Below, piece by piece: positions 26,650 through 37,970 of a stretch of DNA of 64,000 nucleotides. The translations under genes and the position numbers were made by a program. The stretch spans positions 62,001-126,000 of the forward strand of contig PDZS01000006.1 of NCBI GenBank assembly GCA_002753225.1, given 5' to 3'. The DNA is from Deltaproteobacteria bacterium YD0425bin51. GTDB taxonomy: Bacteria > Desulfobacterota > Desulfobacteria > Desulfobacterales > YD0425bin51. How positions within the stretch are numbered: the first letter of the stretch is position 1; each line of letters opens with the position of its first letter. The notes under the pieces are model-generated. The model saw only the letters and a program-made list of their open reading frames with translations, was not told the DNA's origin and searched no databases.

Positions 26650-28743
26650 ATGATACAACCTTATGATTTTGTTAGCTTTATAGAAGATGATGTATACGGA
26701 AAAGAGTCTTGTTTTAACGATAAGTGGAAAATTTTAATTGTGGATGATGATGAAGATGTACATCGTATAACAAAGCTTGGGCTTGAGTCTTATTCCTTTG
26801 ATGGCAGAGAGCTTGAATTTTTTTGTGCTTTTTCAGGAATAGAAGCAAAAAAAGTAATGAAAGAAAATTCAGATATAGCTTTAATTATTATAGATGCTTT
26901 TATGGAAACAGATGAAACAGGGATTGATGTTGTTAGATTTGTTCGGCAAGAGCTTAAAAACCAACTTGTTCAGATTATATTAAAAAAAAGCCAAAAAGGA
27001 CAATCTTCTGAACAAAAGATAATTAGAGAATTTGAAATTAATGATTACAAGTCTAAAGTTGATATGACATCACAAAAACTTATTAATTCTGTGACTTCTT
27101 CCCTGAGAGCATACAAATTAGCTAGTTTCTATCATAAGCTTAATATAGAGTTAGAAAATAAAGTTTATGAAAGGACAAAGGAGTTAAAAATAGCAAAGGA
27201 AGAAGCAGAAAAAGCTACAGAAGCAAAAAGCATATTTTTAGCTCAAATGAGCCATGAAATTAGAACCCCTATGAATAGTGTTATTAGTGGTATTGAATTA
27301 GCTTTAGCTGAAGAGGTATCTCCTAATGTAGATAGATATTTGAAAATTATTAAATCATCAGCTTATTCTCTTTTAAATATTATTAATGATATCTTAGATT
27401 TTTCAAAGATTGAGTCAGGAAAACTTGATCTTGAAAGCACATGTTTTAAAGTTACTGATGTAATAGGAAAAGTATCAGATATATTTTTAAATAAGACACT
27501 GGAAAAAAATGTTAAACTGGATATTGAAATAAAGCAAGGTACACCAGTACAAGTAATTGGCGATCCTTTAAGACTGCATCAGATTATAACAAATCTTGTT
27601 GGTAATGCTTTTAAGTTTACGCCTCCAAAAGGGAATATTGTGATAGGTGTCCAAGAAATAGATGTTACTTGTGACAAGTTAATATTAGAATTTAATATTA
27701 AAGACACAGGTATTGGTATTAAGCCTGAAAAATTAATAGGGCTTTTTAAACCTTTTACTCAGGCTGAAACTTCTACTTCAAGGAGATATGGAGGCACAGG
27801 TTTAGGACTTGCCATAACTAAAAAATTAGTTGAACTTATGGGAGGAAAAATTTGGGCTGAAAGTGAATATGGAAAAGGTTCTACGTTTTTTTTTACAGTT
27901 CAGCTATTAAGAGATATAGGAATAAAAAAAGAAGAGAAAAAGCTTCCCAGCAATATTGTCTCATACAGAAAGTGGCTTGAAGGAATTACAGTTCTCCTTG
28001 CTGAAGATAATCCAACAAATCAAGAGATTGTTAAAGCTGTTATGGAAAAAGCTGGAATTTTTGTTGAAACTGTTTCAAATGGGATAGAAGCAATAGAAGC
28101 AGTCCAGAAAAAAGAGTTTGATTTGGTACTTATGGATATTGATATGCCTGAGATGGATGGTTACAGCGCAACCATGATAATTAAACAAAATCCTCAATTT
28201 GAGCAACTTCCAATTATTGCTATGACTGCTCATGCAATGAAAGGAGATGAGGATAAATGTTATAAATCAGGTATGGTTGGCTATATATCTAAGCCTATTA
28301 ATCAACATAAATTGTTTCAGACTTTGGTTAAGGCATTATCGCCTAACTTAGAGAAATCAAAATATGTTAGTGTAAAAAACAGGAGTAATAATTGTATGCT
28401 TCCAGATAAATTACCTGGAATTTATATCCAAAGTGCAATAGATGCACTTGGTATTGATCAGGATGTTTTTAAGGAGATTCTTACAGCTTTTGTTAGAAGC
28501 AATTCACAAACTATCGAAAAAATGACTGATGCATTTAAAAATAAGAACTTAAAACTCTTAAAGCAGTTATCTCATAGTCTGAGAGGAAGCAGCGCTGGAA
28601 TAGGAGCAAAAGAACTTAGTGCTGCTTCTGGAAAACTTGAGTTTGAAATTCAATCAGCAGAACAGGAAATGCCTGATTATAAGATTTTGGAAGAAATAGA
28701 TTTGGAACTTAAGAGGGTGATAGAATCAATAAAATCGTTATAA
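26650..28743 (+). CDS. Cytoplasmic hybrid sensor histidine kinase, REC-HisKA-HATPase-REC-Hpt
   Basis: A 697-residue protein without membrane helices. There is an N-terminal receiver (~27-155) with the DDDEDVHR start and a candidate phospho-Asp in LIIIDAFME; the K-containing switch region is divergent. A coiled coil (~165-198) follows. HisKA has the phospho-His in SHEIRTPMN (~200). HATPase has N, G1 and G2 boxes ([30 protein letters not shown]). A second receiver (~442-562) has [11 protein letters not shown] and KPI. A C-terminal Hpt has [13 protein letters not shown]. It is a full phosphorelay in one chain; the signal would enter through the N-terminal receiver or partner proteins. It is in the operon with MBL-cNMP, SRPBCC and PilZ genes. 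Confidence 0.92.
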   Translation: MIQPYDFVSFIEDDVYGKESCFNDKWKILIVDDDEDVHRITKLGLESYSFDGRELEFFCAFSGIEAKKVMKENSDIALIIIDAFMETDETGIDVVRFVRQELKNQLVQIILKKSQKGQSSEQKIIREFEINDYKSKVDMTSQKLINSVTSSLRAYKLASFYHKLNIELENKVYERTKELKIAKEEAEKATEAKSIFLAQMSHEIRTPMNSVISGIELALAEEVSPNVDRYLKIIKSSAYSLLNIINDILDFSKIESGKLDLESTCFKVTDVIGKVSDIFLNKTLEKNVKLDIEIKQGTPVQVIGDPLRLHQIITNLVGNAFKFTPPKGNIVIGVQEIDVTCDKLILEFNIKDTGIGIKPEKLIGLFKPFTQAETSTSRRYGGTGLGLAITKKLVELMGGKIWAESEYGKGSTFFFTVQLLRDIGIKKEEKKLPSNIVSYRKWLEGITVLLAEDNPTNQEIVKAVMEKAGIFVETVSNGIEAIEAVQKKEFDLVLMDIDMPEMDGYSATMIIKQNPQFEQLPIIAMTAHAMKGDEDKCYKSGMVGYISKPINQHKLFQTLVKALSPNLEKSKYVSVKNRSNNCMLPDKLPGIYIQSAIDALGIDQDVFKEILTAFVRSNSQTIEKMTDAFKNKNLKLLKQLSHSLRGSSAGIGAKELSAASGKLEFEIQSAEQEMPDYKILEEIDLELKRVIESIKSL

Positions 28744-28768
28744 TATTTAAGAAAGGAATCTATAATAT

Positions 28769-29248
28769 ATGGTTAGAACAGAAATTTCCCTTTTTTTAAA
28801 AAATATTCCTGGAGAGCTTGGTAAATTATCTTCTCTTCTTTCAAAAGAAGGAATTAATATCGACGCCCTTATGATTCAGGATGCATCAAATTATGTAAAA
28901 GAATTATTTCAAGCAAGGGGCAAATCCTTAAAAAGAATTGCCTCAGTTGCAAGCTATGATTCGATGAGAAAAGATTCTGCTGATTTTGCGTTAATAAGGC
29001 TTTTAGTAGATCAAACAGATAAAGCAATGGACATTTTATCAAAAAATGACTATCTGTTTGATATAATGCCAGTTATTGCTCTTGAGCTTGAAAATAGACC
29101 AGGCATTTTAGCTGAAATAACAACAAAATTTGGTAAAGAAGGTATAAATATTAATTATGTTTATGGCTCTGTTTTATCACGCGACGAAAAATGCCTCTTT
29201 ATATTTTGTCCAGAACATATTGAAACTGCAGCCAAAATATTTAATTAA
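28769..29248 (+). CDS. Tandem ACT-domain protein
   Basis: A 159-residue protein made of two ACT-type small-molecule-binding domains. The first (~1-75) has the signature 'LKNIPGELGKLSSLLSKEGI'. The second (~80-155) has 'LENRPGILAEITTKFGKEGI', followed by 'NINYVYGS'. The first ACT domain is interrupted by an unusual 'RGKSLKRIASVASYDSMRKD' insertion, part of which may be disordered. Such stand-alone double-ACT proteins often bind amino acids and regulate a partner. It follows the hybrid kinase by 25 bp and is the last gene of the operon, convergent with the next kinase (12-bp gap). Confidence 0.85.
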   Translation: MVRTEISLFLKNIPGELGKLSSLLSKEGINIDALMIQDASNYVKELFQARGKSLKRIASVASYDSMRKDSADFALIRLLVDQTDKAMDILSKNDYLFDIMPVIALELENRPGILAEITTKFGKEGININYVYGSVLSRDEKCLFIFCPEHIETAAKIFN

Positions 29249-29260
29249 AAATAGATGTTT

Positions 29261-30358
29261 TTAAGAAAGAGATGGCTTGGGTAATGTGAACATAAATTTG
29301 CTCCCTTTATTTTGTTCACTTTCAACCCAAATTTTTCCATTATTCTTTTCAATGAACTCCTTGCACAAAACCAGACCCAAACCTGTTCCTTTTTCTTTAT
29401 TAGTGCCAAGAGTCATACATTTTACTTCTATCTTAAAAAGATTTTCAATATTTTCTTTCTTAATTCCAATCCCTGTATCAATAACAGAAATTTTTACATG
29501 AGTTTGGAGATCATCTGATGATACTGTTACTTGTCCTCCAGATGGCGTGAATTTAATAGCATTGGATAATAAATTACGAATTACTGTATTGATCATGTTT
29601 GTATCTGCTAAAATAATTGTATCAGCGGCTATTTTTGATATTAAAGAAATTTTTTTTTCATCTGCCTGCTGTTTATGTAATTTTATTATCATTGAAACCA
29701 TTACAGATAAATCAGAAATCTGTGGGTTATAATCCATGCGGCCTGTTTGAACGCTTGCCCAGTCTAGTAAATTTTCTAATAATTTATAGAGTTGATGAGA
29801 TGAAATATTTATATTATTCAAAAATTTTATTTTATCTTCTTCATTAAAGTCATTATATCGTTTGGATAAAAAATCTGAAAAGCCCATCATACTATAAAGA
29901 GGGTTTTTTAAATCATGCGCTATTATTGATAAAAACTTTGTTTTTGCTGCGTTTGCTTCCTCTAGTTTTTTACGAATATCTTTAAGTTCCAAATGGGTTT
30001 TTACTCTTGCTATAAGCTCTTTGGAATTAAATGGTTTAGTAATATAATCGACAGCACCCATTTCGAAGCCTTTAATTAGGCTTTCAATATTTGCTTTAGC
30101 TGTAATAAAAATAACAGGTACATCTTTCATTTTCAGGTTTTGTTTTAAGCGTTTTATAACCTCAAATCCATCTATTTCAGGCATCATTATATCTAATAAA
30201 ATCAAATCAAACTGGCTCATAGACGCCATTTCTATAGCTTGATTTCCTTCTGTTGCAAAAGAAATCAAATATCCTTCATCACGAAGCAGCGTTCCCAACA
30301 CTTGAATATTTTGGGGTATATCATCAACTATTAATATTTTAAAAGGTTCTTGTTTCAT
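29261..30358 (-). CDS. Response regulator-histidine kinase, REC-HisKA-HATPase
   Basis: The start is set at the ATG at 30358 (365 residues) because CGGAG lies about 10 bp upstream; the longer frame to 30403 has no such site. The receiver (~6-120) has IVDDIPQN, LLDIMMPEIDG and a KPF switch Lys. A coiled coil follows, then HisKA with the phospho-His in IAHDLKNPLYS (~150), and HATPase (~255-362) with NLLSNAIKF, DTGIGI and KGTGLGLVL. It is a soluble kinase of the REC-first type that probably receives phosphate or a signal from another kinase. It diverges from the next gene with 95 bp between starts. Confidence 0.9.
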   Translation of the reverse strand: MKQEPFKILIVDDIPQNIQVLGTLLRDEGYLISFATEGNQAIEMASMSQFDLILLDIMMPEIDGFEVIKRLKQNLKMKDVPVIFITAKANIESLIKGFEMGAVDYITKPFNSKELIARVKTHLELKDIRKKLEEANAAKTKFLSIIAHDLKNPLYSMMGFSDFLSKRYNDFNEEDKIKFLNNINISSHQLYKLLENLLDWASVQTGRMDYNPQISDLSVMVSMIIKLHKQQADEKKISLISKIAADTIILADTNMINTVIRNLLSNAIKFTPSGGQVTVSSDDLQTHVKISVIDTGIGIKKENIENLFKIEVKCMTLGTNKEKGTGLGLVLCKEFIEKNNGKIWVESEQNKGSKFMFTLPKPSLS

Positions 30359-30453
30359 ATCAACTAATCTCCGAAAATGTTCTTTATTGAAAAATATTAA
30401 CAAAAATATTAAAATACCACAGATAAATTCAATAATTTTATTAGGAGCAATTA

Positions 30454-32694
30454 TTGAAACTAAAACTATTTCTAATGATTATTCTATTCTTTTTAAATTT
30501 TTCAGAAGTTTTTTGTTCTGAAAAAAACAAAACAGAGACTCTTAAAATAGCCTGTTTTGTAATGATGCCACATTTTCACCTTGGTGTAAATGGTGAACAT
30601 AGAGAAATAGAACCTTTTTATACATTACAAGTACAATCTGGCATTAAAAAGGAAGTTATTTGGAAGATTGTTTTAAAGTGGGTTTTAATTACATTATCTA
30701 TTTCTGGAATAGTTATAATTTTTATTCTAGTATGGAACGTAAGACTATCAAAGGAGATTAAAAGAAGAAAGATAGCAGAAGAACAGCTTAAAGAAAGTGA
30801 AGAAAAATATCGGCTCATAGTAGAAACAGCAAACGAAGGAATATGGGCAATTGACATAAATGAAATTACAACTTTTATGAATCCTAAAATGGCTAAAATG
30901 TTAGGCTATGAAACTAGTGAAACTATTGGAAAGCCTTTATCTGAATTTTTATTTGAAGAAGATATTGAAGATCAAAATATTAAAATGCAGGCTCGGCGCA
31001 AAGGGAAGAAAGGTAAATATGAAAGAAGATTCAAATGCAAAGATGGAACAGGACGTTGGTTTCTTATTTCTGCATCGCCAACTTTCAATTCACAAAAACA
31101 GATCATAGGATCCTTTGCCATGTTATCAGATATAACAATACGAAAAGAAGCTGAAAAAGACATGATTGAAAATGAAGAAAGACTTCGTATGATTTTAGAC
31201 TCTGTTAACGCTGGTATTTTAACAGTAGACCCAAAATCTTTTAAAATAACATATGTTAATCCAACAGGAGAATCTTTAATTGGAACTGCTCATGAAAATA
31301 TTATTGGGAAAAGATGCAATGAAGTTATATGCGATGCAAAAATTGAAAACTGTCCTATAGTCCATTTAAAAAAAGATACTGACTCAAATGAATATAAACT
31401 GTTATCGCTTAACGGTAAAAAAATTCCTGTTTTAAAAACAGCAACGCACACTATTATGTGGGATAAAGAAATTATAGTTGAGAGTTTTATTGATTTAACA
31501 GAGCTTAAACAAGCAGAAAAGGAAAAAGAAAAATTAGAAGAGAAATTGCATCAGTCTCAAAAAATGGAAGCAATAGGAACTCTAGCTGGAGGGATTTCCC
31601 ATGATTTTAATAATATTCTTTCAATTATTTTAGGAAATGCTGAAATGGCAATATCAAAAGTATCTGAAGATACTTTTCTTTATAAAGCGCTGAATAGAAT
31701 AATAACAGCTTCTATTAGAGCGTCAGAAATAGTTAAACAAATTTTAAATTTCAGTAAGCATTCTGCATTTAAGTTAGAGCCTATAATGATAGCCTCTGTT
31801 CTTAAAGATTCTTTAAAATTGTTAAGAGCTTCTATTCCAACTACCATAAACATTAATCATTCAATTCCACCTTTAAGTGATGTTATTTTAGGCAATCCTA
31901 CTCATATAAATCAGATTCTGCTTAATTTATGCATTAATTCTTCTCATGCCATGAACCAAAAAGGTGTATTAAATATTAATTTAGATAAAATCAAAATTGA
32001 AGAGAAAGATATTAAAAATTATCAAGGCTTAAAAGAAGGGGAATATATTCAGCTTTCAATAATAGATACTGGCTGTGGAATAGACCCTGCAATTATGGAT
32101 CGTATATTTGAACCATATTTTACAACTAAAGAAGTTGGAGAAGGAAGTGGTATAGGTTTATCTGTTGTTTATGGAATTGTAAAAAATCACAAAGGTATAA
32201 TTACAGTTTATAGTGAAGTTGGTAAAGGTTCAAGGTTTAATGTTTATTTTCCAATAATTGATACTATAACTGAAATAGATAAAAAAATAGAAAATCCAAT
32301 ACCATTTGGAAACAATGAAAAAATTTTATTTGTAGATGATGAAGAGATGATTTGTTCTTCGTTTGAAGATGTTTTGTCTTCTCTTGGCTATAAAATTTTT
32401 ATTTTTAGGAACCCGATTGAAGCTTTAAATAAATTTATTTTAGATCCAAAGGCTTTTGACTTGGTTATAACTGATATGACCATGCCTGAAATGACAGGGA
32501 ATAATTTAGCCAAAGAATTAGTCAAAGTAAGGCCTAATATTCCAATAATTTTATGTACAGGATATAGCGATAATATTGTTGATAAAAATATTAATAAAGA
32601 AATAAAAAAAGTATTACTTAAACCCATTACTAAGAGATTACTTGCTGAATCTATCAGAGAAGCATTTAACAGTGTTGATAATCTGATTAAATGA
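30454..32694 (+). CDS. Membrane hybrid histidine kinase, PAS-PAS-HisKA-HATPase-REC, with shortened sensor
   Basis: The start is TTG at 30454, supported by AGGAG 6 bp upstream. A signal peptide (~1-22) is followed by only ~45 periplasmic residues and one membrane helix (~70-92). The short periplasmic piece starts like a family-3 solute-binding domain ('[18 protein letters not shown]') and then stops, suggesting an internally deleted sensor. PAS domains lie at ~105-225 and ~235-350. HisKA has [10 protein letters not shown] (~382). HATPase follows at ~490-605, and a receiver (~625-742) with [13 protein letters not shown]. The layout is NtrB-like plus a receiver. The 3' end overlaps the convergent gene by 57 bp. 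Confidence 0.9.
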   Translation: MKLKLFLMIILFFLNFSEVFCSEKNKTETLKIACFVMMPHFHLGVNGEHREIEPFYTLQVQSGIKKEVIWKIVLKWVLITLSISGIVIIFILVWNVRLSKEIKRRKIAEEQLKESEEKYRLIVETANEGIWAIDINEITTFMNPKMAKMLGYETSETIGKPLSEFLFEEDIEDQNIKMQARRKGKKGKYERRFKCKDGTGRWFLISASPTFNSQKQIIGSFAMLSDITIRKEAEKDMIENEERLRMILDSVNAGILTVDPKSFKITYVNPTGESLIGTAHENIIGKRCNEVICDAKIENCPIVHLKKDTDSNEYKLLSLNGKKIPVLKTATHTIMWDKEIIVESFIDLTELKQAEKEKEKLEEKLHQSQKMEAIGTLAGGISHDFNNILSIILGNAEMAISKVSEDTFLYKALNRIITASIRASEIVKQILNFSKHSAFKLEPIMIASVLKDSLKLLRASIPTTININHSIPPLSDVILGNPTHINQILLNLCINSSHAMNQKGVLNINLDKIKIEEKDIKNYQGLKEGEYIQLSIIDTGCGIDPAIMDRIFEPYFTTKEVGEGSGIGLSVVYGIVKNHKGIITVYSEVGKGSRFNVYFPIIDTITEIDKKIENPIPFGNNEKILFVDDEEMICSSFEDVLSSLGYKIFIFRNPIEALNKFILDPKAFDLVITDMTMPEMTGNNLAKELVKVRPNIPIILCTGYSDNIVDKNINKEIKKVLLKPITKRLLAESIREAFNSVDNLIK

Positions 32695-34719
32695 ACTAAG
32701 GTGTTTTCGTATGTTTTCAATATCAAAGGTATCAACATAAGAAATAAGCTTTTCTCCATACTCAAATAGAATATCAAGTCTATATTGTTCGCCAAAATTT
32801 TTAACACTCATTCCAAATGCTTCAATTTCTGGTATGTTTTGTTTCTTACATACATTTTCCCATATTGGATAGAATTTATTGTTAAGCTCATTAATTATGA
32901 TTGGAAGTTTTTCTAAAACATCCTGTGACAAATCTGTTATTTCATTTGATGAAGGTTTTGCAAACTTAAGTATCTGCCTAAACATCTCATCTTCTTGAAT
33001 AGGCTTTAATATAAAACCATCTAAACCAGATTCTGTTATTTTTTCTTCTTGAAAATCTGAAGGAGTTGCTGAAACTCCTAAAACAGGAATTTTTTTTGTG
33101 GTATCATCTGTTTTTAGGATTTTTGTAGCTTCATAGCCATCCATAATAGGCATAATTAAATCCATTAGAATAATATCAGGTTTGTATTTTTTAGCCAAAG
33201 ATATTGCTTCCTTTCCATTTTCTGCTGTAAATACTTGGCAGCCTACATCTTCTAAATATTCTTTTAACATAAAGCGATTTGATTCTATATCATCTGAAAC
33301 AAGAATTTTTATACCTTTTAATGATGTTTGATCTTCTTGTTTAAATGATAATTTTTCTAAAGAGTATTTTCCTTCATCAAAATTAATTGCCACATTTTTA
33401 AAAATTATTTTAAAAACACTTCCTTTATTAACTTCACTTTTTAAGCTTATTTCACCGTTCATCATTTCAATTAGTTTTTTTGTTATAGCAAGACCTAAGC
33501 CTGTTCCAGAATGTTTTTTTATAATATCAGGTTCTACTTGCATAAATGCTTCAAATATTTTTTTTTGATTGCTTTCAGATATACCTATTCCAGTATCTTC
33601 TATTATAATTGTTAGATCGCAATAAAAATTATCGGATGGATTGTAGTTTGCTTCGATAGAAATCTTAATATATCCAGAATCTGTAAATTTAACAGAATTT
33701 CCAATTATATTAATAAATATCTGTTTTAAGCGTAGTTCATCTAATATAATAAATTTGGGTATATTGTCTGGCATTTGAAATATAAGTTCCAGACCTTTTT
33801 TTTCTAGTTCATAAAAAAATAGCTGTTGTATTTCTTTTAAAATTAAATTCAAATTTACTTTTTCATATTTAATTTGAAATCTCCCTGCTTCTATTTTAGA
33901 AAGATCAAGAATTTCATTTATTAGTTTCAGCAAATTTTGTGCACTTTTATCAATACCTTCTATATATGTTCTTAGCTTATTGTCTGTAACCAATAATTTA
34001 AGTAGTTGTGCAAATCCAAGTATAGCGTTCATTGGTGTTCGGATTTCATGGCTCATATTGGCAAGAAATGAGCTTTTTGCCCGGTTAGCTGATTCAGCGT
34101 TTTGCTTTGCTATTTCTAGTTCAATTGCTTGTTTTTCAAGGGCTTTTTTTGAAGCCTCCAAAGCTTCGAGCGCCGCTGACAACTCTTGGTTTTTAAGCAT
34201 AAGCTCTCTTTGTTTTTCAACAGCATTTTCATATGTTGATAAAAGAAGATCGAGTATCTGTATTCTGTCTGCTGATAGGAAATGTTTTTTGCCACTGAAG
34301 AAAACTTTTATTCCCATTTCAGCAGTAGATTTTGATCGCAAAGAAATATTGGATAGTACATGTTCTATCCTAGTCAGAAGAAAACTATCTTCATATGGCT
34401 TCATGATAAAATGATCAGCCCCTGTTATAAGTCCATTAATAACATCATCAGGCTCAGATAAGGATGTTAAAATAATTATAGGTATATCTTTTAAATCTTT
34501 ATCTTCTTTTATTTTTTTACACAGTTCAAATCCACCCATCTCTGGCATTATAACGTCGCATATAATAATGTTGGGTTTTTTTAAATTAATACTTTCCAAA
34601 GCTTTAATGCCATTTGTAGCTGTTGAAACATTATAACCTGCAGATTCAAGTGTGTACTGAAGTTTTAAAAGCTGGGTTATGCTGTCTTCTACAATTAAAA
34701 TATTTAGTTTTTTATCCAT
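32638..34719 (-). CDS. Hybrid histidine kinase REC-HisKA-HATPase-REC, last gene of the Wsp-like operon
   Basis: A 693-residue soluble protein. The first receiver (~6-120) has [20 protein letters not shown] and KPY. A long coiled coil (~155-215) follows. HisKA has [12 protein letters not shown] (~225). HATPase (~330-445) has [15 protein letters not shown] and SGTGLGLAI. The second receiver (~455-580) has [11 protein letters not shown] and KPI. A helical C-terminal tail of ~100 residues ends the protein. It starts 14 bp after cheB on the same strand, where Wsp operons usually carry the WspR diguanylate cyclase. It may be the phosphorylation target of the CheA protein. Its 3' end overlaps the opposing kinase gene by 57 bp. 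Confidence 0.9.
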   Translation of the reverse strand: MDKKLNILIVEDSITQLLKLQYTLESAGYNVSTATNGIKALESINLKKPNIIICDVIMPEMGGFELCKKIKEDKDLKDIPIIILTSLSEPDDVINGLITGADHFIMKPYEDSFLLTRIEHVLSNISLRSKSTAEMGIKVFFSGKKHFLSADRIQILDLLLSTYENAVEKQRELMLKNQELSAALEALEASKKALEKQAIELEIAKQNAESANRAKSSFLANMSHEIRTPMNAILGFAQLLKLLVTDNKLRTYIEGIDKSAQNLLKLINEILDLSKIEAGRFQIKYEKVNLNLILKEIQQLFFYELEKKGLELIFQMPDNIPKFIILDELRLKQIFINIIGNSVKFTDSGYIKISIEANYNPSDNFYCDLTIIIEDTGIGISESNQKKIFEAFMQVEPDIIKKHSGTGLGLAITKKLIEMMNGEISLKSEVNKGSVFKIIFKNVAINFDEGKYSLEKLSFKQEDQTSLKGIKILVSDDIESNRFMLKEYLEDVGCQVFTAENGKEAISLAKKYKPDIILMDLIMPIMDGYEATKILKTDDTTKKIPVLGVSATPSDFQEEKITESGLDGFILKPIQEDEMFRQILKFAKPSSNEITDLSQDVLEKLPIIINELNNKFYPIWENVCKKQNIPEIEAFGMSVKNFGEQYRLDILFEYGEKLISYVDTFDIENIRKHLSSFNQIINTVKCFSDRFSK

Positions 34720-34733
34720 TTAAATATTTCCTA

Positions 34734-35759
34734 TTATTTTTTTACTAGCCAAATTAATTTTTCAGCTATTTTTTCAGGATTTAAAACATAAGTTTCAGCT
34801 GAAAGTTTTATTGCTGCACATGGCATTCCATAAACAGCACAACTGTTTTCATCCTGAACAATTGTAATAGCATTAGATTTTTTTAATGAGAGTAATTCGT
34901 TAGCGCCATCTTCTCCCATCCCTGTTAGCAAAACCGCTACAGAATCACCCCCATAAACTTTATTTATGCTTCTGAACAAATAAGATATTGAAGGTCTTGT
35001 TCCATATTCAGATTTATCTTTGCTAAGTAAAATACGATAATCTGAATTAACACCCATATGAAAATCATCAGGAGCCATATATACTGATCCTGCCTCAATT
35101 AATTTTCCATGCGAGGCTATATGAATTGGGAGAAGACAAGTTTGCTCTAGCCATTCTGCCATTCCTTTTAAAAATCCTTGCGAGATATGCTGAACGATTA
35201 AAATTGGAATAGAAAAGTCTGAAGGAAGCTTTGATAAAATAGTTTGAAGAACAGGAGGACCGCCTGTTGAAACTCCAATAGCTATAATTTGTGGTTTTTT
35301 AGTAAGCTTTTTATCGTTTATTGAATTTTTTTGATATGCTCTTGTACACCTTGTAACAACTTTTATTTCTGACATTAATTTAACAGTGTTTATAAGTTTT
35401 TGAGCTTTAATTTTATAGTCAGGGTCATCAGGACCATATGGCTTTTCTTCTATAGCAACAGCTCCTGCTTGCATTGCATGAAAAGAAGATTCTACTGATT
35501 TATGGTCTGTTACTGCAGAAACTATCACAATTGGTGTTGCATTGCTTTGCATAATAAGGCGGGTTGTTTCAAAGCCATTAATTCCACCCATGTTAATATC
35601 CATGGTAATTACATCAGGCTTTTTTTTCTTCACAAATTCAATAGCCATTTCACCGCTTGTTGCAGCGCCAATAATTTGAATGTCAGGATCTGAACTAAGT
35701 ATGTATATCAAAAGCTCCCTTGCAACCATTGAATCGTCAACAATTAATACATTAATCAT
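34734..35759 (-). CDS. cheB: CheB/WspF-type chemoreceptor methylesterase-response regulator
   Basis: A 341-residue protein. The receiver (~2-125) has the acidic pair D8-D9 and phospho-acceptor D54 in the segment TMDINMGGINGFE. The more usual 'EMP' after the Asp is 'NMG', a mild oddity. The C-terminal methylesterase (~155-341) carries the catalytic triad regions: Ser in AIGVSTGGP, His in VQHISQG, and Asp in LTGMGEDGA. It removes methyl groups from (or deamidates) receptor Gln/Glu to adapt the array. It is separated from the CheA gene by an ~85-bp inverted repeat, while all other gaps in this operon are short. Confidence 0.93.
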   Translation of the reverse strand: MINVLIVDDSMVARELLIYILSSDPDIQIIGAATSGEMAIEFVKKKKPDVITMDINMGGINGFETTRLIMQSNATPIVIVSAVTDHKSVESSFHAMQAGAVAIEEKPYGPDDPDYKIKAQKLINTVKLMSEIKVVTRCTRAYQKNSINDKKLTKKPQIIAIGVSTGGPPVLQTILSKLPSDFSIPILIVQHISQGFLKGMAEWLEQTCLLPIHIASHGKLIEAGSVYMAPDDFHMGVNSDYRILLSKDKSEYGTRPSISYLFRSINKVYGGDSVAVLLTGMGEDGANELLSLKKSNAITIVQDENSCAVYGMPCAAIKLSAETYVLNPEKIAEKLIWLVKK

Positions 35760-35770
35760 TATTTGTTCCC

Positions 35771-35856
35771 TTTAATCTTGAACACGATTAAAGGATTAAA
35801 GGATAGACATGATTAAAGAGCATCCTGTCCATCTTTTAAATCGTGTTCAGATTAAT
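35771..35856. repeat. Long imperfect inverted repeat (palindromic intergenic element) between cheA and cheB
   Basis: The left arm (about 35771-35814) and the right arm (about 35821-35856) are reverse complements with a few mismatches and indels. The shared cores are AATCTTGAACACGATTAAA and, reversed, TTTAAATCGTGTTCAGATT; then GGATAGACATG pairs with CATCCTGTCC. The left arm also contains internal copies of GATTAAAG. The right arm overlaps the end of the cheA-like gene, supplying its last two codons and the stop. It looks like a repetitive extragenic palindrome/MITE-like element. In cheA-cheB mRNA it would fold into a strong hairpin. Confidence 0.75.
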
Positions 35857-37961
35857 CTTTTTATTATACTCAATAAATTATCCTGATCAAAACTGCGCTT
35901 TATGATATAAGCATTTGCTCCCGAATCAATACCACGCTCTCGATCTTCTTTGGATTCTCTTGCTGTAACCAATATGATAGGTGTTTCAGATATATTTTTT
36001 TCATTTCTAATTTTTTCTGTAAGAGAAAAGCCATTCATTCTAGGCATTTCAATGTCTGAAACTACCAGATTAATCTTTTCAGTCTTTAAAATTGATAGGG
36101 CATCCAATCCATCAACTGCTGTTTTTACTTTATAGCCTGAAGATTCAATGACATTTTTTAATAATATTCTTGATGTAACTGAGTCATCTACAACAAGTAC
36201 TGTTGATTTAGGTATTTCAGGTTCGATATTTTCTTCTTTTTGGGTTTCTTTTACTTGAGCTAAAGCACGTGAGTTTTTAGCAAGGGATATCAAATCTTGA
36301 ATATTTAGAATTGGAACAACCCTTCCTCTCCCTATAATTGTTGCGCCTGAGATTGCTTTTACACGTGCAAGCTGACTACCAAAATGTTTAACTATACATT
36401 CTTCTTCATCTAAAATTTCATCTACTGTAAAAGCAATTTGGTGATTCCCTGATTCAACTATTACTAATTGAATATAATCGCTATCAGAACTCTTTTTATA
36501 TGAAATAGATAGTTCTAAAACTTCTCCAAGACTAACTATTGGAATTGTTTTATGATTTTCTAAAATAGTATGTCTATTTTCAATGGTTTGAAGTTCATCT
36601 TTTTTAACTCTTTTTATACGGTTTACACTAACTGTAGGAAATACAAAAACATGTTCAGAAACTCTCGTAAAAATGCCTCTGAAAGATGCTATTGTAACAG
36701 GTAGGATAATTTTAAAGTATGTGCCTTTATTTAGGCTGGTATTTACAGATATTTTGCCTCCAAGAATTTCTACCCTTTCTTGGACAATAGCCATACCAAG
36801 TCCTCTCCCTGAAATATCTGTTATAATTGGACTTGTTGAAATATCAGATTGAAAAATATATGATATAAATGTTTGCTCATCTAAATCACGAGCAGTAGAT
36901 TCAGTAATTATACCTTTTTTAATTACAACTTCTTTTAAAGATTTGATATCTATTCCGTGACCATCATCAGAAATTATAAGCTCAATTTTATCTGATGCTG
37001 GGGTTGATACTCTTATTTTTATTTTTCCTACAGGCAATTTGTTTATTGAAATACGCTCTTTAGGCATTTCAATACCATGGTCTATAGCATTTCTAACCAT
37101 GTGTATAATGGGATCTTTAATTGCTTCTAATATTCTTCTATCAATTTCAACTTCACCGCCAGTAATCTCTATATTGACTTCTTTGCCTTGATCTCTAGAA
37201 AGCTCGCGAGCCATTTTAGGAATACCTTCTAGAAAAGAGGAAAATGGAAGCATTAGAACTTGTTTGATATCTGATAGAAGTTTTTCAATCTGCTGGCTGT
37301 ATGATCTATGCAAATCTTCAGTTGATTCACTTAATTCCATAATCTTTTCTTGAAGATTTTTAGGATTCCATAAATTAAATGAATCAAGCATTTGACGAAG
37401 AACTTTTATTGTATTGGCAATTGTAACCTTAACAGGAATCATTTCTTCAGTCTGGATTAACAAATCATTAAGTTTTGATGTTGAAACTCTAATTGTATCT
37501 AAAGATTTAACTTCAGGCTTTATTTGTTCTACTATTGTAATAGGTGGTTGAGTAGGTTGTGCTTTTTCTTCGATTTTTATATTATCAATTTTGGCTATTA
37601 AGTCTCGAAAAATTTTAGGATCGCTTTCAGGTTTTTGGATATAAATTGTTATTATTTCGATCCCTTTAAGCAAGATATCCAATTGTTCTGATGAGAGTTT
37701 TGATTTAAATTTTTTACAAACAGCAAATACGTCCTCTATAGATTTGCATAATGCTTCAATCCATTTCAAATTTACAGCTCTTGCTGCTCCTTTTAAACTA
37801 TGAATTGAACGAAAAACAGTTTCGATGACAGGGATATAATCTTCATGGGAGGTAATTCTTTCAAGCTTTAACAAATTATTTGTAATTGAGTTGATATGTT
37901 CCTCAGATTCAACTTTGAATGCAGCTAAAAGACGCGCTTGAAATTCTTTTTCATTTTCCAT
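35847..37961 (-). CDS. cheA: CheA-REC hybrid chemosensory kinase (WspE/FrzE-like)
   Basis: A 704-residue protein. An N-terminal Hpt (~10-125) has phospho-His H54 in FRSIHSLKGAARAVN. A linker and dimerisation region follow. The CheA-type HATPase has HMVRNAIDHGIEMP, DDGHGID and GRGLGMAIV. A CheW-like regulatory domain (~420-560) comes next, and then a C-terminal receiver (~580-703) with VVDDSVTS and VVSDIEMPRMNG. There is no separate P2 domain. The CheA-CheY fusion is typical of Wsp, Frz and other non-flagellar ('alternative cellular function') systems. It sits between the MCP gene and cheB. Its last codons lie in a palindromic repeat. Confidence 0.93.
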   Translation of the reverse strand: MENEKEFQARLLAAFKVESEEHINSITNNLLKLERITSHEDYIPVIETVFRSIHSLKGAARAVNLKWIEALCKSIEDVFAVCKKFKSKLSSEQLDILLKGIEIITIYIQKPESDPKIFRDLIAKIDNIKIEEKAQPTQPPITIVEQIKPEVKSLDTIRVSTSKLNDLLIQTEEMIPVKVTIANTIKVLRQMLDSFNLWNPKNLQEKIMELSESTEDLHRSYSQQIEKLLSDIKQVLMLPFSSFLEGIPKMARELSRDQGKEVNIEITGGEVEIDRRILEAIKDPIIHMVRNAIDHGIEMPKERISINKLPVGKIKIRVSTPASDKIELIISDDGHGIDIKSLKEVVIKKGIITESTARDLDEQTFISYIFQSDISTSPIITDISGRGLGMAIVQERVEILGGKISVNTSLNKGTYFKIILPVTIASFRGIFTRVSEHVFVFPTVSVNRIKRVKKDELQTIENRHTILENHKTIPIVSLGEVLELSISYKKSSDSDYIQLVIVESGNHQIAFTVDEILDEEECIVKHFGSQLARVKAISGATIIGRGRVVPILNIQDLISLAKNSRALAQVKETQKEENIEPEIPKSTVLVVDDSVTSRILLKNVIESSGYKVKTAVDGLDALSILKTEKINLVVSDIEMPRMNGFSLTEKIRNEKNISETPIILVTARESKEDRERGIDSGANAYIIKRSFDQDNLLSIIKRLI

Positions 37962-37970
37962 AAAAGCCTC

